Origin: Ceratorhiza oryzae-sativae
Lineage: Eukaryota > Basidiomycota > Agaricomycetes > Cantharellales > Ceratobasidiaceae
Direction of reading: 5' to 3'
NCBI GenBank assembly: GCA_030998015.1
Contig: JARWMV010000251.1
Location: forward strand, 682,001 to 746,000
DNA: 64,000 nt
Numbering within the stretch: position 1 is the stretch's first letter; every line of letters starts with the position of its first letter. The position numbers were made by a program, and so were the translations under genes. Of this stretch, positions 52,753 through 64,000 are shown piece by piece. Under the pieces are notes generated by a model, which saw nothing but the letters and a program-made list of their open reading frames with translations, made no database searches and was not told the origin of the DNA.

Positions 52753-54112
52753 TTATCCCATAAGCTGCGACATATCCGAAGGTGGATACTTGGTCTGCGC
52801 AAACGTTAGTAACCTGATTATGTTCATTAGCCCCATGTAAATAATGAAATCAAAAGTTGTGCCAACCTCTTGACACTTTGGATATACTTTCTCGACACCT
52901 CGTCGTTTAGTACGTGCGCCACTTGGTCAGACGAAATCTTTTCGCGAGCCGAACGTTCGTGAATACTTTGTGTGTGTCAGTGGGTTGTAAAGAAGCACAG
53001 GTGAATCTACATACCCAACCATGGTCACGCCAATGGGCCATGCAGCATTGCCGATGCTCAACCGAAGGTAGGCGTCGTTGGCTCTCTGGTACTCGCGTTT
53101 CTGCATGTAGTGTATGATTTCTGCCAATTTCGCCAAGACATCTGGGGCCATGGTCTGTTGACCTAGAATCAGTATCGGTGAGTTATGCTGGTTTGTCCGC
53201 CATACCTTTGACCTAAGTTGCTTGAACAGAGGTTTCATGTACTCGGCGGATTGCACTTGTGTCGCTGCAGCCAATTTTCCCTGGGTAGAACGTTTTACGT
53301 TGTCTGATCGAAGGTACCGCTGTTAGTTGACATTATCCTATAGAAAATTCTTGGACACTTACCCGGACGCTCTGCCATAGATTGTTCCCACTCTTTCAGC
53401 GTCCTCTTGAGTGCATAGTAAATCAAAGGATAAAGCTTGTCCGGATTGGTCTTGATCAACGTCAGATCAATAACAGCATTCTCGTCTGCAGCTGCGCCAG
53501 CCGCACCAGGCGTTCCGGCCTTGCCCTCTGCCCCCTCGCTCTTGTCCACGCTCTTCCCCTTGGCCTTTTTCTCAATTTCCTCCTTGTCGAGCGTGCCCTC
53601 CATCCCCTCCAACGCTTTTTGGAACACGTTTTGGCCGCTCGCACGCTCGCCACGTTCCTCGATCAACTCGAGTGCACGCAGCCGCAGCCGACGCTCCCGG
53701 TCTGTCTCGGCAAACAGTCGGATAGGTTGACCTTTGAGTCGAAGACGTCTAATGGCCTCTTCGTTGGAGATGTTGAACGCCTCGCCGGTTCCTTCGCCAC
53801 CGGGTGTGCCGGTCTCTGGGAACGGCGAGTTGGACTTGGATTTGTTGGCGCGGGCTTTGAGTTTTTCTGCTGCCTAGACACACTACACGGTCATGTTTTG
53901 ATTTCTAAGGTAGCACGTTGGGAGCAACTCGCCTCTTTTTCCTTTTTTTCCTCTTCGGCTTGCCGAGCCTGCCGCTTTGCCTCGGCCTCTTGTTCCTTTT
54001 GTTCGCGCTTCAACCTTTCGATGTCCCCCTTTCGCATATACTTTTGCGGTCGGGCATCATTCGAATCTGTGGGCTTTCGCTTCGCAGCGATCTCAGCCTT
54101 CAAGAAATCCAT
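52753..54112 (-). CDS. PRP18: Pre-mRNA splicing factor Prp18
   Basis: Six exons (54112-53933, 53873-53363, 53303-53206, 53154-53015, 52965-52867, 52813-52753), 362 residues, close to the usual ~340. An N-terminal Lys/Glu-rich helix is followed by the SFM-type motif ([20 protein letters not shown]) and the Prp18 helical domain with its conserved loop ([20 protein letters not shown]) and end ([15 protein letters not shown]). Prp18 acts at the second splicing step, stabilising 3' splice-site pairing with U5. Intron 1 begins with GC (GCGAGT). Divergent from PNG1. Confidence 0.95.
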
Positions 54113-54297
54113 ATCAATAGCAATGAGGGGACGTGGCGGTGGCAGTTGGAAGGAGACTAAGCGCCGGGCGAGAGCAGCAGCAGATTGATGGGCAGCGATG
54201 GGCAAGCAGTGCATACACACGTCCCAGTTAAAACAGCGCATCCTGGGGGCGTACACTGCTCAGACACACACACACCAGCCCTTGCATACGACAAACG
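54113..54297. promoter_or_regulatory. Shared promoter of PRP18 and PNG1
   Basis: 185 bp between divergent start codons. Contains an ACACACACAC tract near 54265. No consensus element recognised. Confidence 0.45.
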
Positions 54298-56142
54298 ATG
54301 GACTTTCGGTCTGCACGAGCCTTGTCGCTGCGGCTTTTTCCGCGCTTTCTGCTCTATGCCCAGCAAAATGGATGGGCAGAGCCACACCGGCCGTCGCCGC
54401 AGGAACTGCAGCAGTTCCAGGTCGCGGTCTCGATGCTGATCATCACTGCCCCCGTCGGGTCGGGTCGGGCAGCCACGCCAGCCGCCCCGACGAGGCCGGC
54501 GCCTCGCACTCGTGCCGCCCCCGCCCAAAGGAGCAGCAAGCCCCGAGTCGAGATGGACATAATCGCGAGACTATACATCCTGGATGAACAGGTCGACATG
54601 TACGAAGATCCGGAACTGCTGGTAGGCGCTGCATCATTATCTATCTTGTGGCATGTGTACCCAATCGATCTGCGCATATTAGGAGGCCGCCCGGAAGGCC
54701 ATCCCAATCGAACGTCTTAGGTCTGAAGCCACGGAACTTCAGCAGTCCAGCTCGCCCTTGCCCTGCCAGGAAGACGCCCTCGCCCAAGTGCTCGTCCAAT
54801 GGTTCAAGAAAGAGTACTTCAAGTGGGCTGACCCTATCAAATGCCCCCGGTGCAATGGCAAGACCGAGCTCGGCGCCATGGTCCGCCCAACCGACTATGA
54901 GCTCGCGGGGGGCGCAGGACGCGTCGAGCTCCACCTCTGCACAAGCGAATTTGGCCCATGTGAAGGAAACACGCGGTTCCCGAGATTCCAGTAAGCTCGA
55001 GCCCCACCAACATCGATCGAGAGAATAGTCTGTGAGACTGATATGTCCTAAAGCGACCCGACGTACCTCATGAGGAGCCGGGTCGGGCGCTGCGGCGAAT
55101 GGGCCAACCTTTTCACGCTCTTTCTTCGCGCAGTCGGACTTCGAGCACGATACGGTGAGTGGCACCACCAGCACCAGACCTTCCCTGCCTTGCCCGCGAC
55201 CAATCGCTGCGCACCCCGCCTGTGCTCCCACACATCATCACCCTCGCTTACTCACGCCGCTCCGACGTGTCTGCGCGCCAATCCCTTCCTTCCCTGGTTC
55301 CTTAATGATAATAAACAACCTCCCCACTGACGATCGCCCTCTCTAGTATGGAACGTCGAAGACCACGTGTGGAACGAGGTACGCGTTCATTAACGCATCG
55401 ACTTCCTCCAACCCAGAGATGACCTCACGCGGGAATGTTCCCCTATTCTAGTATTTCTCCCCGGCCGCCGGACGTTGGCTCCACATCGACTCGTGCGAAG
55501 CAGCCCGGGACCAACCTTTGCTCTATGACCGAGGGTGGGGAAAGAAGGTGCGTGCGATAATTCCACACACACAAGCGCACGCATTCAAACCAACGACACC
55601 GATCATCTGGGTTTTGCTCGCCGCTGCTCAACAGATGAGCTACGCGATTGCGTTTTCCGTCGAGGGTGCGGTGGACGTAAGCAGAGGATACGTTCAGGAC
55701 TCGACCGAGATGTTCAAACGAAGGAACCTGGCGCCGGAAGCTGCGCTCGCTCAGGTCAGTGGGCTCAGTCTGGACTCGCGAGTATATTGAGCACGGTTAC
55801 CAACACAACCATTAAACCAAACAGCAACTCATGAACATCACGACCGAACGCCGACGACATTTACCCGCAACCAGGAAGGCCGAGCTTGAAGTCGAGGATG
55901 AGCTCGAACAGGCATGGCTCGCCGCTTCGGATGAGCGTGCTCAGCTAGAAGCCAAAGAGCTGGCCGCAGAACCCGAGCCAGCTCGCATCAGCGGCACCCA
56001 AGAGTGGAAGGAGGCGCGTGGCGAGGCTGGTAGCAGTTCCAGCTCAGACGAAGCTTCTAAACCGAGTGGTAAGTCCTATCCCTCCACCCTCACGTACACA
56101 GCATCTTAACCCTTGATCGCTCATCGAATCACGCCAGCGTAA
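54298..56142 (+). CDS. PNG1: Peptide:N-glycanase
   Basis: Eight exons (54298-54621, 54683-54990, 55054-55154, 55347-55378, 55452-55547, 55635-55754, 55825-56068, 56138-56142), 409 residues. Zinc-binding cysteines CPRC and LCTSEFGPC precede the transglutaminase-like core with the catalytic triad: Cys in [10 protein letters not shown], His in VEDHVWNE and Asp in LHIDSCE. The enzyme removes N-glycans from misfolded glycoproteins in the cytosol before proteasomal decay. The N-terminal ~100 residues are Ala/Pro/Arg-rich with no PUB domain; the tail is charged. The last exon supplies only the end of a codon and the stop. Confidence 0.94.
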
Positions 56143-57075
56143 CCACCCATGTGGCAGAGATGCACGAGCCCAAGCTCGATCGGTCGCACCCCTGAGATGA
56201 AATCGCGATGGCATATGAAATACTGGCTCTGACAGTTCTGGGGGTTTGTTTGAGGATTTGAGAGAGATTGTATAATATCAATGAGGAAAATTGGTGCTAC
56301 ATAAAAGCTCAGTGAGACCACAAAGGACGAAACGAACAAAAGACAGATAGGTATGTAGAAATGCAAGCATTGACGCGGGGTACGTAGGGGCCAGCTATCA
56401 CCAGGTACGGTATGGCAACAAAGTATCAAAAGGAAAAGCCAGCTTGTCGGCGGTCCCAAATTCGATAGACCACTGCGAAAAGGGCGGTAGGGTAAATCGA
56501 GAAAAACGCAGGTTATGCATGTGTATTGGGGCTAGCGGCAAATACCCTCGCGGGGGATGATGCAATCCAGGCGCCCAAGTTTCCAGTACGGCGGAGCGTA
56601 AAACAGTAACGAGTGTGGGTGGGAAGAGGGTAACTAAAAAAAAGAGTGTGGTGCTCCGGTAATACAAACAGGTCGCTGAGAAAAAAAGAAAAAGACGTAA
56701 GAACAAGTAGCGACCATGCGTCGAAGGGTTCGTATATGGTCAACACTGTTGTGGTAGCTACGGGGATCAGGTCACCTGCCAGGTGAAAACCGAATGGGGC
56801 CAGCGCGCGGGGTTCGCAGCGGAGAATGTCGGATAGAATAGGCCAGCGCTGGAGTGTGCGGAAGGGGAATATCGAAGGGAGACGCTAGGAAACAGATATG
56901 GAAAGAGAGCTAATAGATAGGGACCAGAATTTTTCGACCAGCAGATAGTAGAGATAGAGAAAGAGGACACCGAGAGACCAAGCGAGAGAGATAAAAAGCG
57001 GTTGTGCGGGAGCGGCCGGGCTGGATGCATGTGTTGGGGAATAGCGCCCGTCCATCTTCAAATAAAATATATGTT
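56143..57075. other. Intergenic between convergent PNG1 and homeobox genes
   Basis: 933 bp, probably two 3' UTRs. AATAAAATATATG at 57061 is just past the homeobox stop codon on the plus strand. Short frames on the minus strand have no motif. Confidence 0.4.
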
Positions 57076-59200
57076 TCACATCGATCCAGGCGACTGCGTT
57101 GTTGGGGGTTGGAGCACATCAGACACACCCTGTTCCTCGATCGTCGAATAGGCTAGTCCCATGCCCATGTTGAACATGGGAGAGCTGCCCCCAGGAACCA
57201 TGCCCCCACCGACTGACGAAAACACGTCATTGCCATACCCAAATTCCGTTGGAACCATCTCGGAATATCGGCGATGCACGTCCGGTACCAGCTGCGGCTG
57301 TTGTTGTTGTTGCTGCTGCTGATCTGGGGTGCCGTGCGCATGCACATCAAACGTCGCGCGACGCTCGACAAATGGCCGCTGGGGCGTGTTGTCTTGGTGG
57401 CCTGCGCTAAACGGTCGACTGAGCGATTGGGCAATGGGAATCGAAGTGAAGTCTGTCATCGAATTCTGGTGCTGGTGACCGTGGACGTGGCTCGGGCCAG
57501 CGTGGGTGTGGTTGTGTGCGGGGGTGGGCATTTGATTCATGACCGGCAGCTGGAACGAATTGAAACGGCTGTCCTCGGCATAATCGGGACCAAACAGCTG
57601 CTGCTGTTGCTGGGTGTTGAACGGAACCATGCCGTCCGCCTGGGGGTCGTGGTATGCGGGGGGGCCCGAGTAAGATCGCTTGCGACCGTGAGTCGCGTGG
57701 AAAGCGCGCGCTGCGTTATTCGGAGGGAAGCTGAACATGGGGGGAGTCGCCGACTGAGGGATCTGATGGTGGCCTTGAGGCTGCTGCACCCCAAGGAGGG
57801 GGGGCTGGGGTATTTGCATCGACACCGGTCGTGGAGCTTCGACGTTGGGATAGGCCATCTGACCCATGCCAGGAGCCAAGCCCCGACCCAGAAGCATGCC
57901 CGGATTTTGGCGACGAGCCTCGAAGACGCGGATAGCGTGGGAGAGCTGAACCGCGCTGCCGACGAGGTCGTGTTTGAATATATGCGAGGCTTGCCGGCCC
58001 TCGGTCCAGTCGTCGCAGACTTGCCAGCTGCCACCGGCGTTGGCATCCTCCATGAAAAAGATGGGCTTGTGAGACAAGTAAAAAGACGCGATGCCTTGGC
58101 CCGGGTGGGAATGAGTCGAGGGGGAGAACTCGGTCTTGGTGACGCTCGAGATGGGGATCTCCATCTTGAAACCATGTCCGCCCGAGTGGATGAACCATGT
58201 GAGCGACGCCTTGTGGTCGCTGATGTATGCGACCAGGTCGTGTCGGCCGGTGCGGTCGGCGATGCGATGCCAACTACCAATGGTCAGGTCGGTACACGGG
58301 ATGATCGAGATGGCTGAAAGGCGGTCAGAAGACGAAGCCGCAAGGGCGCACAGAGACACTCACGTTCCGTCTCGTGCAGCAGCGCCTGGAGATCAGCCTC
58401 GTATCCAGGGCTGAGCTCTGGGGGCGTATCTGGGGGGGTGTCGCGACCAGAGCCGGGGGAGCCGGGGCGACCGGAGCGCCCCTTGGACTCGACGAGCTTT
58501 GCCTTTGCGCGCCTAGCCCCTCGGGGTCAGCGTTCGATCAGTGCACGCGGCCCATGGACATACCTGTTCTGGAACCAGATCTGGGTCTGGCGCTCCTGCA
58601 TGCCGAGCTGCTCGCTGATCTCCTTGCGGCGGGCAGCAGTCGGGCTCCGGTCCTGCGCAAACACACGCTCGAGGTGGGCGAGCTGCTCGGGGGTGACCCG
58701 GGAGCGCTTGCGCTTCTGCATGTTGGCGCGCGAGCTGGCCGAGAGCCCGGGGGCAGTCGACGTGCTGGGGCTGGAGAGCGTCGCGCTGCGGACGCGCTGG
58801 GGCCCGATGCTCGACGGCTTCTGCTCGTCGGCGATCGAGTCGAGCGTGGCACGGAGCGGGGACGCAATGGTGGCGGAGCGGGTGCGGGATGGCGGGACTC
58901 CGGAAAAGGTCGCCGACTGGGACGGGGTGGACTCGGCCGAGGGGGGCGAGAGCGGAGACTCGAGATCGGTGGGCAGCGCCGGTGGTTGGGGGACAGGCTC
59001 TGCGGGGGCATGGGACGCCGGGTGGGCGGGCTTGTCGTCGTCGGGGACCTCGATGGTGATGTCGGTGCTGTGGGTGTGGTCGGTGCTCACAACGAGCTGG
59101 GCGGACGCCGTGCGGCGGGAGCGGCGGGGGGCGTCGGTGTTTTGGGCTGGGGCGGGTGTGAGCAGCAGCCGCGGCGCACAGCACTCGACTCACGATCCAT
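57076..59200 (-). CDS. Homeobox transcription factor
   Basis: Four exons (59200-59194, 59146-58564, 58512-58364, 58313-57076), 658 residues. The homeodomain spans about residues 147-204 (KRKRSRVTPEQLAHLERVF... then QTQIWFQNRRAKAKL), with WFQNRR split by an intron. Downstream is a conserved ~110-residue block (IIPCTDLTIGSWHRIA; LTWFIHSGGHGFKMEIPI; DDWTEGRQAS) seen after homeodomains of the fungal Hoy1/Pho2-like group, then a long Gln/His/Pro-rich tail with polyQ. The first exon holds only ATGGATC; the frame also allows a start 15 bases upstream. No mating-type partner is nearby, so it is probably a general regulator. Confidence 0.88.
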
Positions 59201-61580
59201 ATCAAAGGTCCAGGCCATGTACCCGGAGCACTGCACGGCGGCCAGGATGAAAGCAGAAAAGACAGACCAGCCGTCGCTTGGAGGCCAAGCTGAAATAAAC
59301 GAGTGTGTGAGCAACGAGCGGGGTGCAAGGGAGCGTGGGCGCGTCGAGCGGCGGGCGACGCTATAAGAACAGAGACGGCGTGGCGACGGTCAACAACCGC
59401 GTTGCTGACGCGACTTTTTGCGCCGCCGGACCGCGCCCTGAGAAACACGCGCAAACACACGACGCCACTCACCGGACTTCTGACACTGTCGCGGTAGAAA
59501 CGGCCCTCGCTCTGCAGCCCGCGCCCTTGTATACTGGCGGCTCCGGCGCTGCTCCACCACAAAGCCTAATCCCACGTGCTGCCCCGCCGTGCCTTCGCGC
59601 CCCTGCGGCCCGACGAATCCCCGCTTCGCTATCGTGCGCATCAGCTGACTGCACGATCCAGCGTCTGATAGCCGACCAGCGACGCCACCACCCGCTCCCC
59701 CGGATGAAACACATGCGTGGGAGCCGCCGCAGACACCCCGCCCATCATGTGCTGGCGCCCCGCCGTCGTGCGCCGCCACGTACCCGCACCCCGCCGTCCC
59801 CCCGGGTGCTGCGGCCGCGCGCGACGCCAGCGGCAACCCATCCAGCGGCCCAGCCCTCTGGTTGCACCCCCCCGCGTCAGACGCACCCCAAAAGCCTCGT
59901 CGACCGGCTAGGCCCGTGATGACGCACGCCCGTCCCGAAGCCACATACCGCATACAGCCCCATCAGACTCAAATCCGCCCAAGTCAGCATCGTACGCGCT
60001 TCCGTCCCCTGGCTCGCGTGTCGTGGCACGCAGAAACTCTGGCTCTCGGGACAATATGCACTTATCCAGGACCAGTGCACGAAACCTTAATCGTGCTCCT
60101 CCGACCGCGCTAGCACCAACCAAACCAGCGCAGATCGTCCATCCCTAGCCCCCCTCCCCTCCCCGCGAGCTGATCGTAGCTCGTCGATGACAAACGCAGC
60201 CTTGTCTACGTAAAACCGTACACGACCCCCACTCGTGATCGACACCCAGTTAGGTCTCGTCGATGTGTCCTTCGCTGGGCTACTCCAGCGTGCCGCCCCA
60301 GCGTGTCGCCCGACCCTGTTCTGTCGTCACAGCGCAGATCTGGCCGACTGCCCGGCCGAGCTCGTCTCAGGTCTCGCCCGTTGTCTCCCAGGCCACCAAG
60401 GACTATTTCATCGCACGGATTTCATGGTCCAAATCCACACATTCTATTTCACCCATCCCCATTACATCACGCTGCTCAACCCACACGATAGACGCTCGCC
60501 AAACATCCTGGATCTGAATCTGATAGCATTAGCCTAGCCATGGAACGAGCGACATGTCAGATCTCGCTATCGGGAGACGCCTGTCTCCGACTGCCGACGC
60601 CCGGCCAATATCCTATTCAATACCACCCCCTACCCGAATGACAATCACACAAACGCGTCTCATCCGTCCCTGTGCCTAGAGCCAATAACCACCGTCAAGT
60701 TCTCGTCGCTGCGCGATGAAAGCTGGTGGCGACGATCCCTTCCACGTGGTTGTCACGCAGACGACGAACGCGCTCAGAGCGGACCCCGGACAGTAACCTC
60801 CTGGTTGTCCAGCTGGCCAAAATCGAATGAGACGCAGCGTCATGCGAGCTTCAAGTCAACACGACAACCAGGCGGCCCGCCCGGGGCCGTGCTTTCCTCG
60901 ACAACAGCGGGGCAGATGGCAAGGGAACCGAGAGACAAAGAAGTTCAAGGATGATCGCGGAGTCTGCGAAGTTGTTGGTTGACATGCGTAATGTTGGATA
61001 AAGATCCCGAACCCCAGCGGGTTCCAGGTTCCGACACGCGTCAGACGCCTGGCAGAAAGCTGAGATTCATTGTGTCAACATATAACTCGTCCCCACCAAC
61101 CAACGCCCGGCATTCGAGTGCAGGCAACGAGACTGGTTCCGCACACGACCGAGCCCATAAACACGCCTGGATCTGTAACCGTGCTCTCGACCCGATTAAT
61201 TAGAGTACACAAGTTTGTTACATGCTTGGTTCGCCTGCGCCACGGTACAATGCATGTCGAGTGATTGTGGCGCTCGAAATGAACACGCACCGTCTTACAT
61301 TTCTTGGGACCTGCCATGAACAGATAACACAACACGTACTGAAAATTCACCACATATTGTACCGTACCAAATCCCCAGCTCAACATTACCTTCTATCGAG
61401 CATGGTTCCCCCGCGCGAAAAAGCTGCGCGAGCTAAAAAGAGCTACTTACACTACTACACCTGTGCCACAGCCGTGAAGCCTAACAAACCCGGTGAGAAG
61501 CAAGAGCACACAGAAAAGGGAAGGAGAGAAAAAAGAAACTGGAGGATAGCAAATGAAGAGCATGGCGCCCAGGGTCGGGT
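59201..61580. other. Long intergenic region upstream of the homeobox gene
   Basis: About 2.4 kb. 59320-59940 is GC-rich with open frames in several registers that look like base-composition effects. No gene, repeat or RNA recognised. It likely carries the homeobox regulatory region and the U1-70K 3' end. Confidence 0.4.
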
Positions 61581-63095
61581 TTAGTAGCGTGTTCGCTTCG
61601 AGTCGCGGTCCGCTCCATCGTCGTACCCCCGTTTAGGCGGATACCCGTTGTCCTGGCCTCCCCCGTATCCCCCACCCGAGTTCTGATACCCGCTGTCCTG
61701 ATGCCCACCGAACCCACCCTGGTAGCCAATGCCGCCACCGCGTCCCCTATCAAAAAGCGTTAGAACGTCAAGGCAGCTGATACCGCAGTGTCCTAGTCTT
61801 ACCGGCCTGGTCCGTACCCACCGCCCCCTGAGTCGTTCCGACCACCGTAGCCCTGGCGCGCGTGTGGTTGTGAGTCGGACCGGGCAACGGACTGAGAAAA
61901 CGTGCTCACCGAATCACCGTATCCACCACCGCCTCCCCCACGAGGCCCGTAGCCCCGATCACCCCCACCGAATCCACCTCGCCCTCCATCACCGTTCATA
62001 CCGCCGTACCCACCACGGTCTCCTCCGCGGTCGCCGTAGCCGCGGTCCCCGCCATACCCACCGCCACCCCCACGTCCACCAAACCCGCCACGTCCGCCTC
62101 GGAACCCTCCACCACCCCGGTCTCCGCCATACCCACCACCCCGGAAGCCACCGCGCCCGCGTTCTCCGAACCCACCGCGGAACCCGCCACCTCCACCAGG
62201 ACGGGGCGCTTCTGCAGGTGCTGCTGGTTTGGGCCGACCTGGACGACGATGATTTAGGCGATCGGAAAACAAACACGTACACGAAGCCTGCTTACCTCCG
62301 AGGCCACCGCCTAGTCGTCTTGGCTTCCAGCCACGGACGGTTCGGCCACGTTCGACGTCTACGAGGATGCGTTTGCCTAGAATGGTTAGACCGTCGGCTT
62401 CCTTGTACGCAGCTGCAGGGGAAAAGTCAGCGCAAGGTCAGGTTGAAGACGACAATACTCACCCTTCATATCCTTTTCCCGATCATACACGATAAACGCA
62501 TAGCCACGGCTGTTGCTGCGTTTATTTTTAACAAGACGAATACGTTCAATTCGACCGTAAACTCCGAATTCCTTGCGTAGGTCTTCTTCTGTGACGTTTT
62601 TGGCCTGTATCATAGGACAATATTAGTAACGGAGAAAAATGAATGTAAAAAAATGAACACTCACAAGACGTGAAATGAACAGTGTTTTGTATGGATCTCC
62701 AATCGCCTCGGGATCGTCCGCGGGTTTGTCTACAGTTGTCAATACACAGACTCCAAACCAGAGTATAGAGGAAACAAAGTCTGACACTTACAGGTTTCTT
62801 TAGCGCGCTGGAACTCTTCACGTTTGCGCTTTTGTTTCTGTTCGCGGTACATCATACGCTTAATCTCTTCAGCATATGTGAATCTCTCTTCTTCACCCTC
62901 TTCGCGGTCGTCACTTGTGCCTGCACCAACGATACCACGTTCATTGTCTTCACGGACTTGTGCCAAGAGGGCAGCGACACCAGACACGTTTTTCGACCGA
63001 ACCTTGTCTGGATCTTTCCCGACCGAACGCACAAATGGAAGAGGAGGGCGGGGCGCGAAGAGTTTGAGGAGATTAGGAGGTAGAAGGTGTGTCAT
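61581..63095 (-). CDS. SNP1: U1 snRNP 70-kDa protein
   Basis: Seven exons (63095-62792, 62729-62665, 62604-62463, 62412-62296, 62238-61910, 61852-61803, 61746-61581), 390 residues. The U1-70K N-terminus ([18 protein letters not shown]) is followed by the linker [12 protein letters not shown] and the RRM with RNP1 ([10 protein letters not shown]), then a Gly/Arg-rich tail full of GGY, GDRG and RGG repeats, ending DSKRTRY. It binds stem-loop I of U1 RNA and recognises 5' splice sites with U1C. A 57-bp segment (61909-61853) with GTGAGC...CAG ends in the RGG region is in frame, so it may be spliced or kept. Confidence 0.94.
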
Positions 63096-63292
63096 TTTTT
63101 TTGGTGGTGGTGGCGGATGTTGGGAACGCTGAGTGATGGGCGTGGCAGAAGAGAGCAAACATACACAATCAACCTTGACTCCCACACTTGAACCCATTAT
63201 TGCCCATGGGCCAATAGACACTAGACTTTACCGTTCTATCGTAAATCACTATCTTGATATATTTCTAAAACTATAAAGTGCTAGCATCATAG
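63096..63292. promoter_or_regulatory. Shared promoter of U1-70K and ZNG1-like gene
   Basis: 197 bp between divergent start codons. An A/T-rich stretch (CTATAAAGTG, 63271) precedes the ZNG1-like start by ~20 bp and could be a TATA-like element. Confidence 0.45.
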
Positions 63293-64000
63293 ATGGGCTC
63301 GATCAAGACCCCTATTCCCATCACTGTCTTTACTGGCAAGCGACAAACCCTGTTTCAAGCGTTAGTACTAATCAAGTAATAGGCTTTCTGGGCGCCGGGA
63401 AGACTACGATTATACTGTCTCTGCTACCTAAATTGCCTAAGGACTACAAGGTTGTTCTCCTGAAGAACGAGTTTGGGGATGTCGAAGGTAAGCATTCCGA
63501 ACGGTTACCTTGCGTCGTAATTGAAACCACCGACATTATAGTCGATAGCCAACTCGCCTCCAACTCGTCGCTTACGGCCGTGAGCGAAATTCTGAATGGT
63601 TGCATGTGAGCCTTTTGGATGCAATACGCGTCTATGACGCACCCCAACTTGCCGAGTTTCTAGGTGTTGTATACTCGTCGGGCAAATGAAAACCGCGCTT
63701 CTGGAAATTAGAGGTAAGCTCTGCTTACCATCAGATTATGGTCTTCTCAATAACCCTCCTCGGTATGTAGATCAATACCGCCCGGATCGCATTATCATCG
63801 AATCCTCGTTCGTTTGTCCTGGGGTAGCAACGTAATAGCACTAACGCTTATTTCAGAGGATCTGCGTTTCCCGCGACCCTTGCATTCCAAATCCGAGAGC
63901 TCGAAAGAGAGACAATGGGGATTTTAAGCTTGATGCCATTGTTACCGTTGTAGATGCGGAGAACTTTACAGGGTACGAGGACACGAGCCCGACCGCCAAG
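63293..64000 (+). CDS. CobW/COG0523 GTPase, ZNG1-like zinc chaperone (5' part)
   Basis: Exons 63293-63335, 63383-63487, 63542-63605, 63664-63713, 63771-63807 and 63857 onward; the gene runs off the window. Motifs: P-loop GFLGAGKTT, NEFGDVE, the metal-binding CMCC, ESSGSAFP and the start of the second GTPase block (DAIVTVVDAENF; GYEDTSPTAK). Proteins of this group pass zinc to methionine aminopeptidase in other eukaryotes. Intron 1 begins with GC (GCAAGC) and has a perfect TACTAAT branch site. Near 63917 one base appears missing, since REL-ERET and the following FKLDA are in different frames. Confidence 0.88.

Noticed and set aside
53382..54188. 268-codon plus-strand open frame
   Set aside because: Complementary to PRP18 exons; no motif, and the minus strand shows the full Prp18 domain.
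59088..59090. GTG as start codon of the homeobox protein
   Set aside because: A GT-AG intron joins ATGGATC at 59200 in frame, which is far more likely in a fungus.
57274..59366. Two long plus-strand open frames (347 and 330 codons)
   Set aside because: Antisense shadows of the GC-rich homeobox gene; low-complexity Arg/Gly/Ala products.
59323..59953. Several ~190-codon frames upstream of the homeobox gene
   Set aside because: GC-rich region open on both strands; no conserved motif, no splice logic.
61729..62580. 283-codon plus-strand open frame
   Set aside because: Antisense of the Gly-rich tail of U1-70K; His/Arg-rich artefact of repeated GGY codons.

Overview
The window is from a filamentous basidiomycete, most likely a Ceratobasidiaceae / Rhizoctonia-type agaricomycete. 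That assignment is inferred from gene content and gene style, not from a search. Protein genes are split by many introns of about 47-70 bp, there is a fungal HGDLKG-type kinase, the housekeeping genes are eukaryotic, and a large block of nested LTR retrotransposons and TIR DNA transposons lies beside a compact gene-dense island.

Layout. 1-2706: an intron-rich tyrosine-kinase-like gene (minus strand) and unassigned DNA. 2707-40001: about 37 kb of nested mobile elements. At its core is a complete 10.2-kb Ty3/Gypsy chromovirus (9111-19341, LTRs on both sides, TSD TCAGG). It sits inside a 1443-bp hAT-type element (8600-20278, TSD GTCAGCAG), which sits inside a second copy of the same Gypsy family (6548-22905), which sits inside another Gypsy element (retro-D). 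Around this are solo LTRs of three families, two more 1443-bp hAT copies, two short hAT MITEs, a dead Tc1/mariner element and a 1.4-kb near-perfect palindrome with Tc1-like ends. 40199-64000: a dense run of housekeeping genes: ADAL-type deaminase, COX10, ZNF830-like, JJJ1, a CsbD/Hmp1-like protein, a DUF4139 protein, COX6B, TIM13, PRP18, PNG1, a homeobox factor, U1-70K and a ZNG1/CobW GTPase that runs off the end.

The most striking feature is in the Gypsy family. Between the chromodomain end of pol and the 3' LTR, where env would sit, it carries a cargo block: a 428-codon replication-initiator (Rep) gene of the circular ssDNA virus (CRESS) type with both HUH nuclease and SF3 helicase motifs, an antisense gene with its own conserved intron, a third unknown ORF, and a tRNA-like sequence next to the polypurine tract. 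The same order occurs in both copies, so the cargo belongs to the family and is not a chance insertion. One Rep copy is open; the other is decayed.

The housekeeping island is arranged largely as head-to-head pairs sharing about 190 bp of promoter (COX6B/TIM13, PRP18/PNG1, U1-70K/ZNG1) and tail-to-tail pairs. An unusual number of its introns begin with GC rather than GT. A few single- or double-base frameshifts in otherwise conserved genes (ADAL, COX6B, ZNG1) look more like sequence error or very recent mutation than real loss. All exon models are read by eye from splice signals and frame continuity.
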